From: Kribbella jejuensis | GTDB lineage: Bacteria; Actinomycetota; Actinomycetes; Propionibacteriales; Kribbellaceae | Direction: 5' to 3' | DNA length: 64,000 nucleotides | Assembly: GCF_006715085.1 (NCBI RefSeq) | Contig: NZ_VFMM01000001.1 | Span: forward strand, 1,178,001-1,242,000 | Part shown: piece after piece, positions 8,349 to 18,093 of the stretch | Layout: each line of letters starts with the position of its first letter | How positions within the stretch are numbered: the stretch's first letter is position 1 | Translations under genes and position numbers: made by a program | Notes under the pieces: model-generated | The model's input: only the letters and a program-made list of their open reading frames with translations | Databases searched by the model: none | Told to the model about the DNA's origin: nothing

Positions 8349-11300
8349 GTGGCCACCGAGCCATCAGACACCAATCCCCTAGCAGCCTTCGGTGCGAACG
8401 AATGGCTGGTCGACGAGCTGTACGAGAAGTACCAGCAGGACCCGAATTCGGTGGATCCGGCGTGGCTCGACTTCTTCAAGACGTACAACCCTGATGGTGC
8501 AGCGAAGCCGGTGACCACCACCCCGGCCGACGCGCCCCGTCCGGACGCGGTATCGGACAACAAGACGCCCGAGGCGCCGAGCCGCGGCACCGCTGCCGCC
8601 GCGCCCGCCTCCAGCGCGCCCGCCGCGACGACCGCGGCCGCGCAGCCCTCCGCGCCGACGCCGGCCGTCGCGCAGACGGCACCGCAGCAGCAGCCCGCAG
8701 CCAAGCAAGCACCGGCCCAGTCCGGCGCCCCGACCGGAGGCACGGTGAACCAGCCGCCCAGCGCCCAGCCCAAGGCCGCACCCGCGACGAGCGCCGACAC
8801 GCAGCGGCAGATCCTCCGCGGGGCCCCGGCGCGAACCGCGCAGAACATGGAGACCAGCCTCTCCGTGCCGACCGCGACCAGCGTTCGCCAGGTGCCGGTC
8901 AAGCTGCTGATCGACAACCGGATCGTCATCAACAACCACCTGAAGCGCGCTCGCGGCGGCAAGGTGTCGTTCACGCACCTGATCGGCTGGGCGCTGGTCA
9001 AGGCGCTGAAGACGCTGCCGGAGATGAACGCGTCGTACGACGAGACCGACGGCAAGCCGACGCTCGTCCAGCCGGCCCACATCAATCTCGGCCTGGCCAT
9101 CGACATGCAGAAGCCCGACGGCACCCGGCAGCTGCTGGTGCCGTCGATCAAGGGCGCCGACGAGATGACGTTCGCCGACTTCTGGATGGCCTACGAGGAC
9201 ATCGTCCGGCGGGCCCGGGACAACAAGCTCGCGCTGCCGGACTTCCAGGGCACCACGATCAGCCTGACCAACCCCGGCACGATCGGCACCCAGCACTCGG
9301 TGCCGCGGCTGATGAGCGGCCAGGGTTGCATCGTCGGCGTCGGCGCGATGGAGTACCCGTCGGAGTACCAGGGCGCGGCCGAGGAGACGATGGCCAAGCT
9401 CGCGGTCAGCAAGGTGATGACGCTGACCTCGACGTACGACCACCGGATCATCCAGGGCGCCCAGTCGGGTGAGTTCCTGCGCCGGATCCACCAGCTGCTG
9501 CTCGGCCAGGAGGGTTTCTACGACGAGATCTTCCAGAGCCTGCGGATCCCGTACGAGCCGATCCGCTGGGCCGCCGACCTCCCGCACAGCCACGAGGAGG
9601 ACATCAGCAAGCAGGCCCGGATCCTCGAGCTGATCCACGCGTTCCGGGTGCGCGGCCACATCATGGCCGACACCGACCCGCTGGAGTACAAGCAGCGCAG
9701 CCACCCGGACCTGGACGTCGCCACCCACGGCCTGACGCTGTGGGACCTGGACCGCGAGTTCGCCACCGGATCGTTCGGCGGCAGCGACCGGCGGTTCATG
9801 AAGCTGCGCGAGATCCTCGGCATCCTGCGCGACTCGTACTGCCGGACCACCGGTATCGAGTACATGCACATCCAGGACCCCGAGCAGCGCAAGTGGATCC
9901 AGGAGCGGGTCGAGCGGCCGCACACCAAGCCGCCGCGCGAGGAGCAGCTGCGGATCCTGGCCAAGCTGAACGAGGCCGAGGCGTTCGAGACCTTCCTGCA
10001 GACCAAGTACGTCGGTCAGCGCCGGTTCTCGCTCGAGGGCGCGGAGACCACGATCCCGCTGCTCGACGAGCTCTGCGAGGAGGCCGCCGGCGCCGGGCTG
10101 GACGAGGTCGCGATCGGGATGGCGCACCGCGGCCGGCTGAACGTCCTGGCGAACATCGTCGGCAAGTCGTACGGCCAGATCTTCCGCGAGTTCGAGGGCA
10201 ACATCGACCCGCGGACCGTGCAGGGCTCCGGTGACGTCAAGTACCACCTGGGCGCCGAGGGCGAGTTCGTCTCCGAGTTCGGCGACAAGATCAAGGTCTC
10301 GGTGGCGGCGAACCCGTCGCACCTGGAGACCGTCGACCCGGTGCTCGAGGGCATCGTCCGGGCCAAGCAGGACATCCTGGACCGCGGCGCCGCGTTCCCG
10401 GTGCTGCCGGTGCTGGTCCACGGTGATGCGGCCTTCGCCGGCCAGGGCGTGGTCGCGGAGACGCTGAACCTGTCCCAGCTGCGCGGGTACCGCACCGGCG
10501 GCACGATCCACGTGATCGTGAACAACCAGGTCGGCTTCACCACCTCGCCGGCCTCGTCCCGCTCGTCGATGTACTCCACCGACGTCGCGCGGATGGTGCA
10601 GGCGCCGATCTTCCACGTGAACGGCGACGACCCCGAGGCCTGCATCCGGGTCGCGGACCTCGCGTTCGAGTACCGCCAGGCGTTCAACAAGGACGTCGTC
10701 ATCGACCTGGTCTGCTACCGCCGCCGCGGTCACAACGAGGGTGACGACCCGAGCTTCACCCAGCCGCTGATGTACGACCTGATCGAGCAGAAGCGCTCGG
10801 TCCGCAAGCTGTACACCGAGGCGCTGATCGGTCGTGGCGACATCACGATCGAAGAGGCCGAGCAGGCGATGCAGGACTTCCAGCAGCGCCTCGAGCGGGT
10901 GTTCGCGGAGGTTCGCGACGCGAAGAACGAGCCGGACACGCCGGCGCCGTACGTCACCGTCCCGGTCTACCCGGACAAGCCGGAAGGCCCGGACGCGACC
11001 GCGATCAGCCGCGAGACGCTGAAGAAGATCGCCGACGCGTACACCACGCTGCCCGAGGGCTTCACCGTGCACCCGAAGGTGCAGCCGCAGCTGCAGCGCC
11101 GGGCGCACGCGATCACCGAGGGCCCGCTGGACTGGGCCAGCGCGGAGATCACCGCGTTCGGTTCGCTGCTGCTCGACGGGCGGCCGGTCCGGCTGGCCGG
11201 TCAGGACAGCCGCCGCGGTACGTTCGTCCAGCGGTTCGCCGCTGTCATCGACCGGGTCAACGGGCAGGACCACGTCCCGCTGCAGCACCTGGACGAGGGC

Positions 11301-12161
11301 AACCAGGCGAACTTCTACGTCTACGACTCGCTGCTCAGCGAGTACGCCGCCCTCGGCTTCGAGTACGGGTACTCCGTTGCCCGTCCGGAGGCGCTGGTGC
11401 TCTGGGAGGCGCAGTTCGGCGACTTCGTCAACGGCGCCCAGTCGGTCATCGACGAGTACATCTCGTCCGGTGAGGCGAAGTGGGGCCAGAAGTCGGGCGT
11501 CGTCCTGCTGCTGCCGCACGGGTACGAGGGCCAGGGCCCGGACCACACGTCGGCCCGGATCGAGCGGTTCCTGCAGCTGTGCGCCGAGAACGCGATGACC
11601 GTCGCGCAGCCGTCGACGCCGGCGTCGTACTTCCACCTGCTCCGCCGGCACACGCTCGGCGAGGAGCACGTGCCGATGATCGTCTTCACGCCGAAGCAGC
11701 TGCTGCGGCGCAAGGAGGCGGTGTCGCAGCCGGAGGAGCTGACCCACGGCACCTTCCGGCCGGTGCTCGGCGATGCCGAGGCGGAGGCGAACGCGGACGC
11801 CGTGGAGCGCGTCATCCTGGCGTCGGGCCGGATCGTGTACGACCTGCTCGCCGAGCGGAAGAAGGTCGAGCCGGACAAGATCAGCACCGCGATCGTCCGG
11901 GTCGAGCAGCTGTACCCGCTGCCCGCGGACGAGGTCGTGGCCGAGCTGGCGAAGTACCCGAACGCCACGGAGATCCGCTGGGTGCAGGACGAGCCGGCGA
12001 ACCAGGGTCCGTGGCCGTTCATGGCGCTGAACCTGACCGAGCACCTGGGCGGCAAGCCGTTCTACCGGGTGTCCCGGCCGGCCATGTCCGCTCCGGCGGT
12101 CGGCTCGCACGGTGTCCACGGCACCGAGCAGGCGACGCTGCTGAAGCAGGCGTTCAGCTGA
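8349..12161 (+). CDS. kgd: Multifunctional 2-oxoglutarate dehydrogenase E1/E2 (2-oxoglutarate decarboxylase)
   Basis: Fused TCA-cycle enzyme typical of Actinobacteria, about 1270 residues, oxidatively decarboxylating 2-oxoglutarate with thiamine diphosphate and transferring the succinyl group. The preferred start is GTG 8349 behind AGAGG, giving the family N-terminus [20 protein letters not shown]. An alanine/proline-rich linker (about residues 50-150) leads to the E2-like acyltransferase domain with catalytic region [14 protein letters not shown] (about residue 365), then the E1 domain with [26 protein letters not shown], the thiamine-binding [15 protein letters not shown] and VNNQVGFTT, and a transketolase-like C-terminus. 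There is no lipoyl domain, as in mycobacterial Kgd and corynebacterial OdhA. GarA/OdhI regulation is expected from family knowledge. Confidence 0.96.
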   Translation: MATEPSDTNPLAAFGANEWLVDELYEKYQQDPNSVDPAWLDFFKTYNPDGAAKPVTTTPADAPRPDAVSDNKTPEAPSRGTAAAAPASSAPAATTAAAQPSAPTPAVAQTAPQQQPAAKQAPAQSGAPTGGTVNQPPSAQPKAAPATSADTQRQILRGAPARTAQNMETSLSVPTATSVRQVPVKLLIDNRIVINNHLKRARGGKVSFTHLIGWALVKALKTLPEMNASYDETDGKPTLVQPAHINLGLAIDMQKPDGTRQLLVPSIKGADEMTFADFWMAYEDIVRRARDNKLALPDFQGTTISLTNPGTIGTQHSVPRLMSGQGCIVGVGAMEYPSEYQGAAEETMAKLAVSKVMTLTSTYDHRIIQGAQSGEFLRRIHQLLLGQEGFYDEIFQSLRIPYEPIRWAADLPHSHEEDISKQARILELIHAFRVRGHIMADTDPLEYKQRSHPDLDVATHGLTLWDLDREFATGSFGGSDRRFMKLREILGILRDSYCRTTGIEYMHIQDPEQRKWIQERVERPHTKPPREEQLRILAKLNEAEAFETFLQTKYVGQRRFSLEGAETTIPLLDELCEEAAGAGLDEVAIGMAHRGRLNVLANIVGKSYGQIFREFEGNIDPRTVQGSGDVKYHLGAEGEFVSEFGDKIKVSVAANPSHLETVDPVLEGIVRAKQDILDRGAAFPVLPVLVHGDAAFAGQGVVAETLNLSQLRGYRTGGTIHVIVNNQVGFTTSPASSRSSMYSTDVARMVQAPIFHVNGDDPEACIRVADLAFEYRQAFNKDVVIDLVCYRRRGHNEGDDPSFTQPLMYDLIEQKRSVRKLYTEALIGRGDITIEEAEQAMQDFQQRLERVFAEVRDAKNEPDTPAPYVTVPVYPDKPEGPDATAISRETLKKIADAYTTLPEGFTVHPKVQPQLQRRAHAITEGPLDWASAEITAFGSLLLDGRPVRLAGQDSRRGTFVQRFAAVIDRVNGQDHVPLQHLDEGNQANFYVYDSLLSEYAALGFEYGYSVARPEALVLWEAQFGDFVNGAQSVIDEYISSGEAKWGQKSGVVLLLPHGYEGQGPDHTSARIERFLQLCAENAMTVAQPSTPASYFHLLRRHTLGEEHVPMIVFTPKQLLRRKEAVSQPEELTHGTFRPVLGDAEAEANADAVERVILASGRIVYDLLAERKKVEPDKISTAIVRVEQLYPLPADEVVAELAKYPNATEIRWVQDEPANQGPWPFMALNLTEHLGGKPFYRVSRPAMSAPAVGSHGVHGTEQATLLKQAFS

Positions 12162-12162
12162 C

Positions 12163-12339
12163 ATGTACTTCACCGACCGCGGGATCGAGGAACTCGAGAA
12201 GCGGCGTGGCGAGGAGGATGTCACGCTGGCCTGGGTCGCCGAGCGACTCCGCGAGTTCGTCGACCTGAACCCCGAGTTCGAGACCCCCGTCGAACGCTTC
12301 GCCACCTGGCTCGCCAGGCTGGACGACGAGGACGAGTAA
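12163..12339 (+). CDS. Small conserved acidic protein (DUF6104-like)
   Basis: A 58-residue ORF starting at ATG 12163, one base after the kgd stop. It begins MYFTDRGIEELEKRRGEE and ends ARLDDEDE; no signal peptide or membrane segment. I recognise this as the small conserved actinobacterial protein that often follows kgd (annotated DUF6104 in Streptomyces), from memory. The tight spacing implies cotranscription and translational coupling with kgd. Function unknown. Confidence 0.75.
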   Translation: MYFTDRGIEELEKRRGEEDVTLAWVAERLREFVDLNPEFETPVERFATWLARLDDEDE

Positions 12340-12348
12340 ATTGACCGA

Positions 12349-13068
12349 ATGCCCTTCGCCACGCAACCCGTACGCCGGGTCGCCGCGGCGAAGGGCATTC
12401 GCGTATCCGGCCACTGGCCGCACACGATTCCCGCCGTACGCCAACTTCTGACCGACGGCCTCGACCTGGACCCAGGCGTGACGTTCCTGGTCGGCGAGAA
12501 CGGCGCCGGCAAATCCACCATCGTCGAGGCAATCGCGATCGCCTTCGGTATGTCTCCCGAAGGCGGTTCCACAGGCGCCCGCCTCACCACCCGCGAAACC
12601 GAGTCGCCGCTCGCCACCCACCTACAACTGACCCGCGGCGCCGGCGCCCCCCGCTGGGGCTTCTTCCTCCGCGCGGAAACGATGCACGGCTACTACACCT
12701 ACCTGGAACAGAACCCCGGCAACCCGACCGACCCGCGGTTCCACGAGCTGTCCCACGGCGAAGGATTCCTCGAGGTCTTGCGAAGCCGTTTCGACAGCCC
12801 TGGACTGTACTGCCTCGACGAGCCGGAGTCGGCTCTGTCGTTCAGCTCCAGTTTGGCGCTGGTGGGGGTCCTGGGCGAGCTGGCCGCGGGTGGGGCGCAG
12901 GTGTTGTGCGCCACTCACTCGCCGGTCGTCTGCTCGTTGCCGGGCGCCAGGATCGTCGAGGTGGGTGAGTGGGGGTTGCGGCGTACCACCTGGGACGAGT
13001 TGGAGCTCGTGCAGAACTGGAAGGCGTACCTGCAGGCACCTGAGCGGTATCTGCGGCACATCCTCTAG
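12349..13068 (+). CDS. AAA-type ATPase (predicted ABC/SMC-like ATP-binding protein)
   Basis: Soluble 239-residue ATPase. Walker A is GENGAGKST (about residues 48-56), Walker B is YCLDEPESALSF and an H-loop-like ATHSPVV follows; this arrangement is the compact AAA_21/AAA_15 type seen in small predicted ATPases related to RecF/SMC heads. The usual C-terminal TOPRIM nuclease of OLD proteins is absent. It starts nine bases after the upstream small gene. Its stop overlaps the stop of the convergent arsR-type gene, the two stop codons sharing CTAG at 13065-13068. Role unknown. Confidence 0.82.
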   Translation: MPFATQPVRRVAAAKGIRVSGHWPHTIPAVRQLLTDGLDLDPGVTFLVGENGAGKSTIVEAIAIAFGMSPEGGSTGARLTTRETESPLATHLQLTRGAGAPRWGFFLRAETMHGYYTYLEQNPGNPTDPRFHELSHGEGFLEVLRSRFDSPGLYCLDEPESALSFSSSLALVGVLGELAAGGAQVLCATHSPVVCSLPGARIVEVGEWGLRRTTWDELELVQNWKAYLQAPERYLRHIL

Positions 13069-13415
13069 TCGGTGTGGGGTGGCCTCGTGCGGCGGGGTGG
13101 GTCGGGGGCCAGGGAGCCGTCGGGGGCGATGTGTTCGAAGATCTGGTCCACCAGGTTGAGGACGTGCGGGTCGTCGACGGTGTAGATGTGGCGGCGGCCT
13201 TCGCGGCGGGCGGTGATGATGCCGGCCAGGCGGAGTTTGCCGAGGTGCTGGCTCGCGGTGGCGATGCTCACGCCGACGCGTTCCGCCAGGGTGCCGACGT
13301 CGTACTCCCCCTGCGCGGCCAGCGACACCAGGTGCAGCCGGACCGGAGCGGAGAGCATGGCGAAGGTGCCCGCGGCGGATTCGAGCTGCGCCTTCGTCGG
13401 TTCAGGGTTGGTCAT
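13065..13415 (-). CDS. ArsR/SmtB-family transcriptional repressor
   Basis: Winged-helix regulator of 116 residues from ATG 13415. The DNA-binding part reads LSAPVRLHLVSLAAQGEYDVGTLAERVGVSIATASQHLGKL, followed by the wing AGIITARREGRRHIYTV. The canonical ELCVCDL metal-binding motif is absent: the alpha3 region has EYDVGTLAE with no cysteine, so it is either metal-sensing elsewhere or a non-metal ArsR. It is divergent from the cation exchanger gene, and the perfect palindrome at 13485-13504 between them is the obvious operator for autoregulation and exchanger control. Confidence 0.88.
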   Translation of the reverse strand: MTNPEPTKAQLESAAGTFAMLSAPVRLHLVSLAAQGEYDVGTLAERVGVSIATASQHLGKLRLAGIITARREGRRHIYTVDDPHVLNLVDQIFEHIAPDGSLAPDPPRRTRPPHTD

Positions 13416-13484
13416 CGCGCAGTCATTGTGACTGGCCGAGGTGTCCGCGGACAGCGCGCCGGGCCGTGGTGACGACGGTCTCAC

Positions 13485-13504
13485 ACTTTCGCAATTGCGA
13501 AAGT
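13485..13504. promoter_or_regulatory. Perfect 20-bp palindromic operator between ArsR gene and exchanger gene
   Basis: ACTTTCGCAA followed directly by its reverse complement TTGCGAAAGT. The site is centred 25 bases before the exchanger ATG (13530) and about 70 bases before the ArsR ATG (13415). Its length and symmetry fit an ArsR-family dimer. TATCAA (13504-13509), a possible -10 box for the exchanger, abuts the right arm, so binding would block the promoter. Confidence 0.7.
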
Positions 13505-13529
13505 ATCAAAACGGTGGCAGGCTGGAACC

Positions 13530-14759
13530 ATGTTCCGAGCGGTCCGCCCTGTGCTCCTGCTGCTCCTGGCGGCGATCCCCGCGGTCGCCCTCAGGCTGAC
13601 CGGCACCCATCCCCCGGCGCTGGCGTCGATCGCGATCTTCGGCCTCGCCGTGGTCGCCGCGTCGTTCGTGCTGGCCTGGGCGGCGGAGGCCGCGGAGATG
13701 GACATCTCCGGCGGTCTGGCGATCGCGCTGCTCGCGGTGATCGCGGTCCTGCCGGAGTACGCCGTCGACCTGTACTTCGCCCACACCGCCGGCTCGAACC
13801 CGGACTACGTGCAGTACGCCGCCGCCAACATGACCGGGTCGAACCGGTTGCTGCTCGGCCTCGGCTGGTCCGCCGTCGTCCTGATCAGCCTGTACGTCGC
13901 CTCGCGGCGCAGCGGACGCACCGTGAAGTCCCTGGTCCTCGACTCCGGATACCGCCGGGAGCTCGGCTTCCTCGCGGTGGCCGGCGTGGTCGCGTTCGTG
14001 ATCCCGGTGACCGGACAGATCCACCTGCTGCTCGGGATCCTGCTGCTCGCGTTCTTCGCCTTCTACCTCTACCGCGCAGCGACCTCAGACCACGACGACG
14101 AGCCGGACCTGATCGGCCCGGCCGCGACCATCGGCGCACTACCGCAACTGCAGCGCCGGATCGTCGTGACCGCGATGTTCCTGGTGTCGGCCGGGGTGAT
14201 CCTGGCGGCCGCGGAGCCGTTCGCGGACTCGCTGGTCGCCGGCGGTCAGGCGCTCGGGATCGACCAGTTCCTGCTGGTGCAATGGCTGGCACCGCTGGCG
14301 TCCGAGGCGCCGGAGTTCATCGTGGCGATCCTGTTCGCCTGGCAGGGCAAGGGCGCGGCCGCGCTGGGCCTGCTGATCTCCGCGAAGGTCAACCAGTGGA
14401 CGCTGCTGATCGGCAGCCTGCCGATCGCGTACGGGATCGGTGGCGGCGGCGCCGCGCTGCACCTGGACGGTCGTCAGGTCGAGGAGTTCCTCCTGACCGC
14501 TACCCAGACCCTGCTCGGTATCGCGATCCTCCTCAGCCTGCGCTTCCCCCGCTGGGCGGCCTTCACCCTGCTGGGCCTGTTCGCGGTCCAGTTCGCCGTG
14601 CCCGGCCAGACCGGGCGGTACGTGATCAGCGTGGTCTACCTGGTCCTCGCGATCGGCGCAGCGATCCACAACCGCAAGTACCTGACGCAGACCATCACCG
14701 CCCCGTTCCGCCGTACGGCAGCCGTCGCCGAGGCCGAACGCGAGCTCGTCGACGCCTAG
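13530..14759 (+). CDS. Sodium/calcium exchanger-family (CaCA) membrane antiporter
   Basis: Polytopic membrane protein of 409 residues with about eleven hydrophobic segments. The two alpha-repeats diagnostic of the CaCA superfamily are visible: EMDISGGLAIALLAVIAVLPEYAVD (read 71-95, acidic P-E core) and PLASEAPEFIVAILFAW with the downstream SAKVNQWTLLIGSLP. The paired glutamates in the PE motifs are the likely cation ligands. It probably exchanges Ca2+ or another divalent cation for Na+ or H+. The divergent ArsR repressor suggests regulation by a metal or other ligand. Its stop shares CTAG with that of the convergent WhiB-like gene. Confidence 0.85.
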   Translation: MFRAVRPVLLLLLAAIPAVALRLTGTHPPALASIAIFGLAVVAASFVLAWAAEAAEMDISGGLAIALLAVIAVLPEYAVDLYFAHTAGSNPDYVQYAAANMTGSNRLLLGLGWSAVVLISLYVASRRSGRTVKSLVLDSGYRRELGFLAVAGVVAFVIPVTGQIHLLLGILLLAFFAFYLYRAATSDHDDEPDLIGPAATIGALPQLQRRIVVTAMFLVSAGVILAAAEPFADSLVAGGQALGIDQFLLVQWLAPLASEAPEFIVAILFAWQGKGAAALGLLISAKVNQWTLLIGSLPIAYGIGGGGAALHLDGRQVEEFLLTATQTLLGIAILLSLRFPRWAAFTLLGLFAVQFAVPGQTGRYVISVVYLVLAIGAAIHNRKYLTQTITAPFRRTAAVAEAERELVDA

Positions 14760-15052
14760 CTGGCCTGCTGCTCCTCGATCAGCGGGCGGGTACGGCGTTC
14801 CTGCGGGCCGGGGCGGCCGCGCCGCCGGCCGGAGAGGAACTTCTCGCCGGCCGCGGTGCCGGTGAACTTGGTCCGGCGGGCCCACTCGCGGCACTGGTCG
14901 ATCACCGGGCAGGACGTCAGGCAGATCGCCTGCGCCTTGCGCTGCTCCCACTGGCTGGCCGTCTCGTCGTACGACGGCGCGTGGCCGACACAGGCGGCCC
15001 TCGCCATCCAGTTGTCGGCCGGGTCCACGATGACCGTCAAAGTAGGCCTCAT
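14756..15052 (-). CDS. Atypical WhiB-like (Wbl) protein
   Basis: A 98-residue protein with four cysteines in Wbl-like order: C21 (ARAACVGH), C44, C48 and C54 (ICLTSCPVIDQC). The central pair is spaced CX3C, not the usual CX2C, and the G-[VI]-W-G-G turn is replaced by FTGTAAG. A basic RRRGRPG stretch lies near the C-terminus, consistent with DNA binding. It may still hold a [4Fe-4S] cluster, but the missing tryptophan turn, which contacts sigma factor region 4 in true Wbl proteins, makes the partner uncertain. The ATG at 15052 has a GAGGAG ribosome site. Confidence 0.72.
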   Translation of the reverse strand: MRPTLTVIVDPADNWMARAACVGHAPSYDETASQWEQRKAQAICLTSCPVIDQCREWARRTKFTGTAAGEKFLSGRRRGRPGPQERRTRPLIEEQQAS

Positions 15053-15123
15053 CAGCTGCTCCTCGTCGCTCGGGCGGGTAGGAACAGCCTGACCCCGCCT
15101 CGTTGCCCACGTGCGACGCGAAT

Positions 15124-15139
15124 GTTTCAGCCGTGAAAC
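15124..15139. promoter_or_regulatory. Short inverted repeat upstream of the WhiB-like gene
   Basis: GTTTCA-GCCG-TGAAAC, a perfect six-base-arm repeat immediately after the GNAT stop codon and about 70 bases before the WhiB-like start. It could be an operator or a weak terminator of the GNAT gene. No T-tract follows. Confidence 0.3.
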
Positions 15140-15637
15140 TTAGTGACGGACCATGCGAATCTCGTAGAGGTCGAAGTAGGGGTCGTGCCTGCCGGTGCCG
15201 TCGGGTTCGAAGCCGTGCCGTTGGTAGAAGGCGCGGGCCCGCTCGTTTCCCTCGAAGACCCAGAGGAACGCGGGCTGCTTGCCGACAGCAACCTCCAGCA
15301 GCCGGGTGCCGAGGCCGGTCTTCCAGTACGCCTGCCGGGTGTAGATCGCCTCCAGCTCGAACGGCACCGGCGAGTCCTCGTCCCGCCCCGGCCCGGTACC
15401 GATGAACCCGGCCACCCGGTCCTCGACGGGCGCCCCCGGATTCACCGCGATCCACCGCGCCCGGCCCTCAGCCAGGTTGGCCCGCCAGCGCGACACCCGC
15501 GCGTCGATGTCCGACGTACGCTCGAGCAACACGTCGTCCGGTACCAGCCCGGCGTACGCCTCCCGCCAGCACAACAGGTGACACCACGCCGCCGCCTCGG
15601 CGTCCTCGACCGCGGCCAACCTGATCTCGGGCTGCAT
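15140..15637 (-). CDS. GNAT-family N-acetyltransferase
   Basis: Acetyl-CoA-dependent acyltransferase of 165 residues. The GNAT fold is recognisable from beta4 (FELEAIYTRQAYWKTGLGTRLLEVA), where the acetyl-CoA-binding loop reads R/Q-x-x-G-x-G/A as WKTGLGTRL, and from the C-terminal motif VFEGNERARAFYQRHGFEPDG typical of small-molecule or ribosomal-protein acetylating members. The substrate is not predictable. The ATG directly follows the stop of the upstream quinone reductase gene, so the two are cotranscribed. Confidence 0.88.
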   Translation of the reverse strand: MQPEIRLAAVEDAEAAAWCHLLCWREAYAGLVPDDVLLERTSDIDARVSRWRANLAEGRARWIAVNPGAPVEDRVAGFIGTGPGRDEDSPVPFELEAIYTRQAYWKTGLGTRLLEVAVGKQPAFLWVFEGNERARAFYQRHGFEPDGTGRHDPYFDLYEIRMVRH

Positions 15638-16606
15638 TCAGACAGTAAAGACGATCTTGCCGAAGACGTCGCCCGCATTCATCTTCTCGAAGCCGGCGCG
15701 GGCCTCGGCCAGGGGTAGGACCGAGTCGATGTGAGGGGAGATGCCCGCGTTCTCCATGAACTGGACGAGCTCGGCGAGTTCGGTGCGGGTGCCCATCGTG
15801 GAGCCCTGGACGCGGAGCTGGAGGAAGAAGATCCGGTTGAGCTCGGCGGACTTCGGGGCCTGGCCGCTGGTGGCGCCGGAGATCACCAGCGTGCCGCCCT
15901 GCTTCAGCGACTTCAGCGAGTGTGACCAGGTCGCCTGGCCGACGGTCTCCATCACCGCGTCGACCCGCTCTGGCAGCCGCGCTCCGGACTCGAACGACTC
16001 GTGTGCGCCGATCTCCACCGCGCGGGCCCGCTTGCTCTCGTCGCGCGACGTCGCCCACACGCGGATCCCAGCCGCACGCGCCAGCGTGATCAGGGCCGTC
16101 GCCACCCCGCCGCCCGCGCCCTGCACGAGCACGGTGTCGCCTGGCTTGAGCCCGGACTGCGTGAACAGCATCCGGTACGCCGTCAACCAGGCCGTCGGCA
16201 GGCAGGCCGCCTGCTCGAACGACATCCCGGCGGGCTTCGGTACGACGTTGCGCGCCGGCACCGCGACCTTCTGCGCCAGCGTGCCTTGGTACCGCTCGCT
16301 CAGCAGCGACCGCTTCGGGTCGAGCGTCTCGTCGCCCTTCCACGCCGGGTCCGAGACCACCGCGTGGACGACCACCTCCTGGCCGTCCGGGTCCACGCCG
16401 GCCGCGTCGCAGCCGAGGATCATCGGCAGGTTCTGCTCGGCCAGCCCGACCCCCTTCAGCGACCACAGGTCGTGGTGGTTGAGCGCAGTCGCCCGTACGT
16501 CGATCGTCACCCACCCCTCGGGCACGGTCGGCTCGGGCCGCTCCCCCACCTCCAACGCGGCGATCGGGTTGTCGGCATCGAACTTGGCAGCGTAGGCAGC
16601 AAGCAT
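15638..16606 (-). CDS. Zinc-independent MDR alcohol dehydrogenase/quinone oxidoreductase
   Basis: Medium-chain dehydrogenase/reductase of 322 residues starting at ATG 16606 behind AGGGTGG (an in-frame GTG three codons earlier is possible). The GroES-like N-terminal domain carries TALNHHDLW and GCDAAGV; the Rossmann domain has VLVQGAGGGVATALI, an NAD(P)H-binding AXGGVG-type loop. The catalytic zinc cysteine of alcohol dehydrogenases is not apparent, so it is likely an NADPH:quinone or enoyl reductase. It sits between the malic enzyme gene and the GNAT gene, all leftward. Confidence 0.88.
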   Translation of the reverse strand: MLAAYAAKFDADNPIAALEVGERPEPTVPEGWVTIDVRATALNHHDLWSLKGVGLAEQNLPMILGCDAAGVDPDGQEVVVHAVVSDPAWKGDETLDPKRSLLSERYQGTLAQKVAVPARNVVPKPAGMSFEQAACLPTAWLTAYRMLFTQSGLKPGDTVLVQGAGGGVATALITLARAAGIRVWATSRDESKRARAVEIGAHESFESGARLPERVDAVMETVGQATWSHSLKSLKQGGTLVISGATSGQAPKSAELNRIFFLQLRVQGSTMGTRTELAELVQFMENAGISPHIDSVLPLAEARAGFEKMNAGDVFGKIVFTV

Positions 16607-16690
16607 GCAAACCACCCTAGGCCTTCATTGTCTGGCCCTCAGTAACCGACATCACCGCGACTCCCCCCACCCGAACCGCACCAACCCCAC

Positions 16691-17890
16691 TCAGGGGCGG
16701 GCGACGCCGTCGGTTTGGGCGGCGGTTGCTACGGCGGTTGCGACGGCTGGGGCGACGCGTTGGTCGAAGGGGGACGGGATGATGTAGTCGGGGCGGAGGT
16801 CCTCCGGCGCGATGAGGTTCGCGAGGGCGTCGGCGGCGGCTAGTTTCATGCCTTCGGTGATGCGGCTGGCGTTGGCGTCGAAGGCGCCGCGGAAGATGCC
16901 GGGGAACGCCAGCACGTTGTTGATCTGGTTCGGGAAGTCGGAGCGGCCGGTTGCGACCACCGCGGCGTGCCGGTGCGCGATGTCCGGGTGCACCTCGGGC
17001 GTCGGGTTCGCCAGCGCGAAGATCATCGCGTCGTCCGCCATTCGCGCGACGGCCTCCTCCGGGACGGTCCCACCGGATACGCCGAGGAAGAGGTCGGCAC
17101 CGGCCAGCGCGTCCACGAGACGACCGGACAGGCCGCCGGTGTTGGTGTCGCGCGCCAGAGACAGCTTCACCGGGTTGAGGTCGGCGCGGTCCTCGTGCAG
17201 CACGCCCTTGCTGTCGACCACGGCCAGGTCGCCGACGCCGGCCTGCAGCAGGATCCGCGCACACGCGACCCCGGCCGCGCCGGCGCCCGAGATCACCACG
17301 CGGATGTCCTCGATCCGCTTGCCGGTCACGCGGAGCGCGTTCCGGAGTGCCGCCAGTACGACGACCGCCGTACCGTGCTGGTCGTCGTGGAAGACCGGGA
17401 TGTCCAGGCGCTCCTTCAGCCGGCGCTCGATCTCGAAGCAGCGCGGCGCGGAGATGTCCTCGAGGTTGATGCCGCCGAACGTCGGCGCCATCCGGGCGAC
17501 CGTCTCGACGAACTCGTCCACATCGGTGCAGTCCAGCGCGATCGGCACCGAGTCGACGCCTCCGAACTCCTTGAACAGCAGCGCCTTGCCCTCCATCACC
17601 GGCAGCGACGCGGCCGGGCCGATGTCGCCCAGGCCGAGGACCGCGGTGCCGTCGGTGACGACCGCGACCACGTTGGACTTCCAGGTGTAGCGCCGGACCA
17701 GCGACGGGTCCTCTGCGATCGCCGTGCAGACGCGGGCGACGCCGGGTGTGTACGCCTTGGAGAGGTCGTCGGCGTCGCGCACATGGACCGACGACGTGAC
17801 CTCGATCTTGCCGCCGCGGTGCAGCTCGAAGACCGCATCACCGGCGTAGGCGTCCGAGGGAACAACGGGCTCAACAGCTTGGGCGACCAT
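16691..17890 (-). CDS. NAD(P)-dependent malic enzyme
   Basis: Oxidative decarboxylase converting malate to pyruvate and CO2, linking the TCA cycle with gluconeogenesis and NAD(P)H supply. The 399-residue length fits the short bacterial type without a phosphotransacetylase domain. Visible motifs are [12 protein letters not shown] (substrate tyrosine), [22 protein letters not shown] (read 89-110, catalytic lysine), [11 protein letters not shown] (metal-binding acidic residues) and the Rossmann loop [10 protein letters not shown]. The start is ATG 17890, preceded by AAGGG; upstream in-frame sequence lacks homology. Its promoter lies in the divergent interval before the amino-acid transporter. 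Confidence 0.94.
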   Translation of the reverse strand: MVAQAVEPVVPSDAYAGDAVFELHRGGKIEVTSSVHVRDADDLSKAYTPGVARVCTAIAEDPSLVRRYTWKSNVVAVVTDGTAVLGLGDIGPAASLPVMEGKALLFKEFGGVDSVPIALDCTDVDEFVETVARMAPTFGGINLEDISAPRCFEIERRLKERLDIPVFHDDQHGTAVVVLAALRNALRVTGKRIEDIRVVISGAGAAGVACARILLQAGVGDLAVVDSKGVLHEDRADLNPVKLSLARDTNTGGLSGRLVDALAGADLFLGVSGGTVPEEAVARMADDAMIFALANPTPEVHPDIAHRHAAVVATGRSDFPNQINNVLAFPGIFRGAFDANASRITEGMKLAAADALANLIAPEDLRPDYIIPSPFDQRVAPAVATAVATAAQTDGVARP

Positions 17891-18093
17891 ACGGGGACCC
17901 TTCGGGAAAGAGCGAGCGGAACGTGTTGTGGTGGGCGTTCGATGAGGGTGCGTCGAACGGCGCCTTTGCCAGGGGGTCACCCGTCTGTCACGAGTAAACC
18001 ACAGCGTCAACTGGTCTGCTGTGAGGGGCCCCACATCGTCCCGAGGTGTGCCAGGATGCGGTGATTCACAACCCCTGTCGAGGAGAATCCGCG

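Noticed and set aside
8379..12617. Very long open frame opposite kgd (over 1400 codons)
   Set aside because: It mirrors the GC-rich codon use of kgd on the other strand, has arginine/valine-rich low-complexity sequence and matches no family; kgd itself is unmistakable.
16607..16690. Possible tRNA or small RNA between the malic enzyme and quinone reductase genes
   Set aside because: No cloverleaf can be drawn and no conserved T-loop sequence is present.
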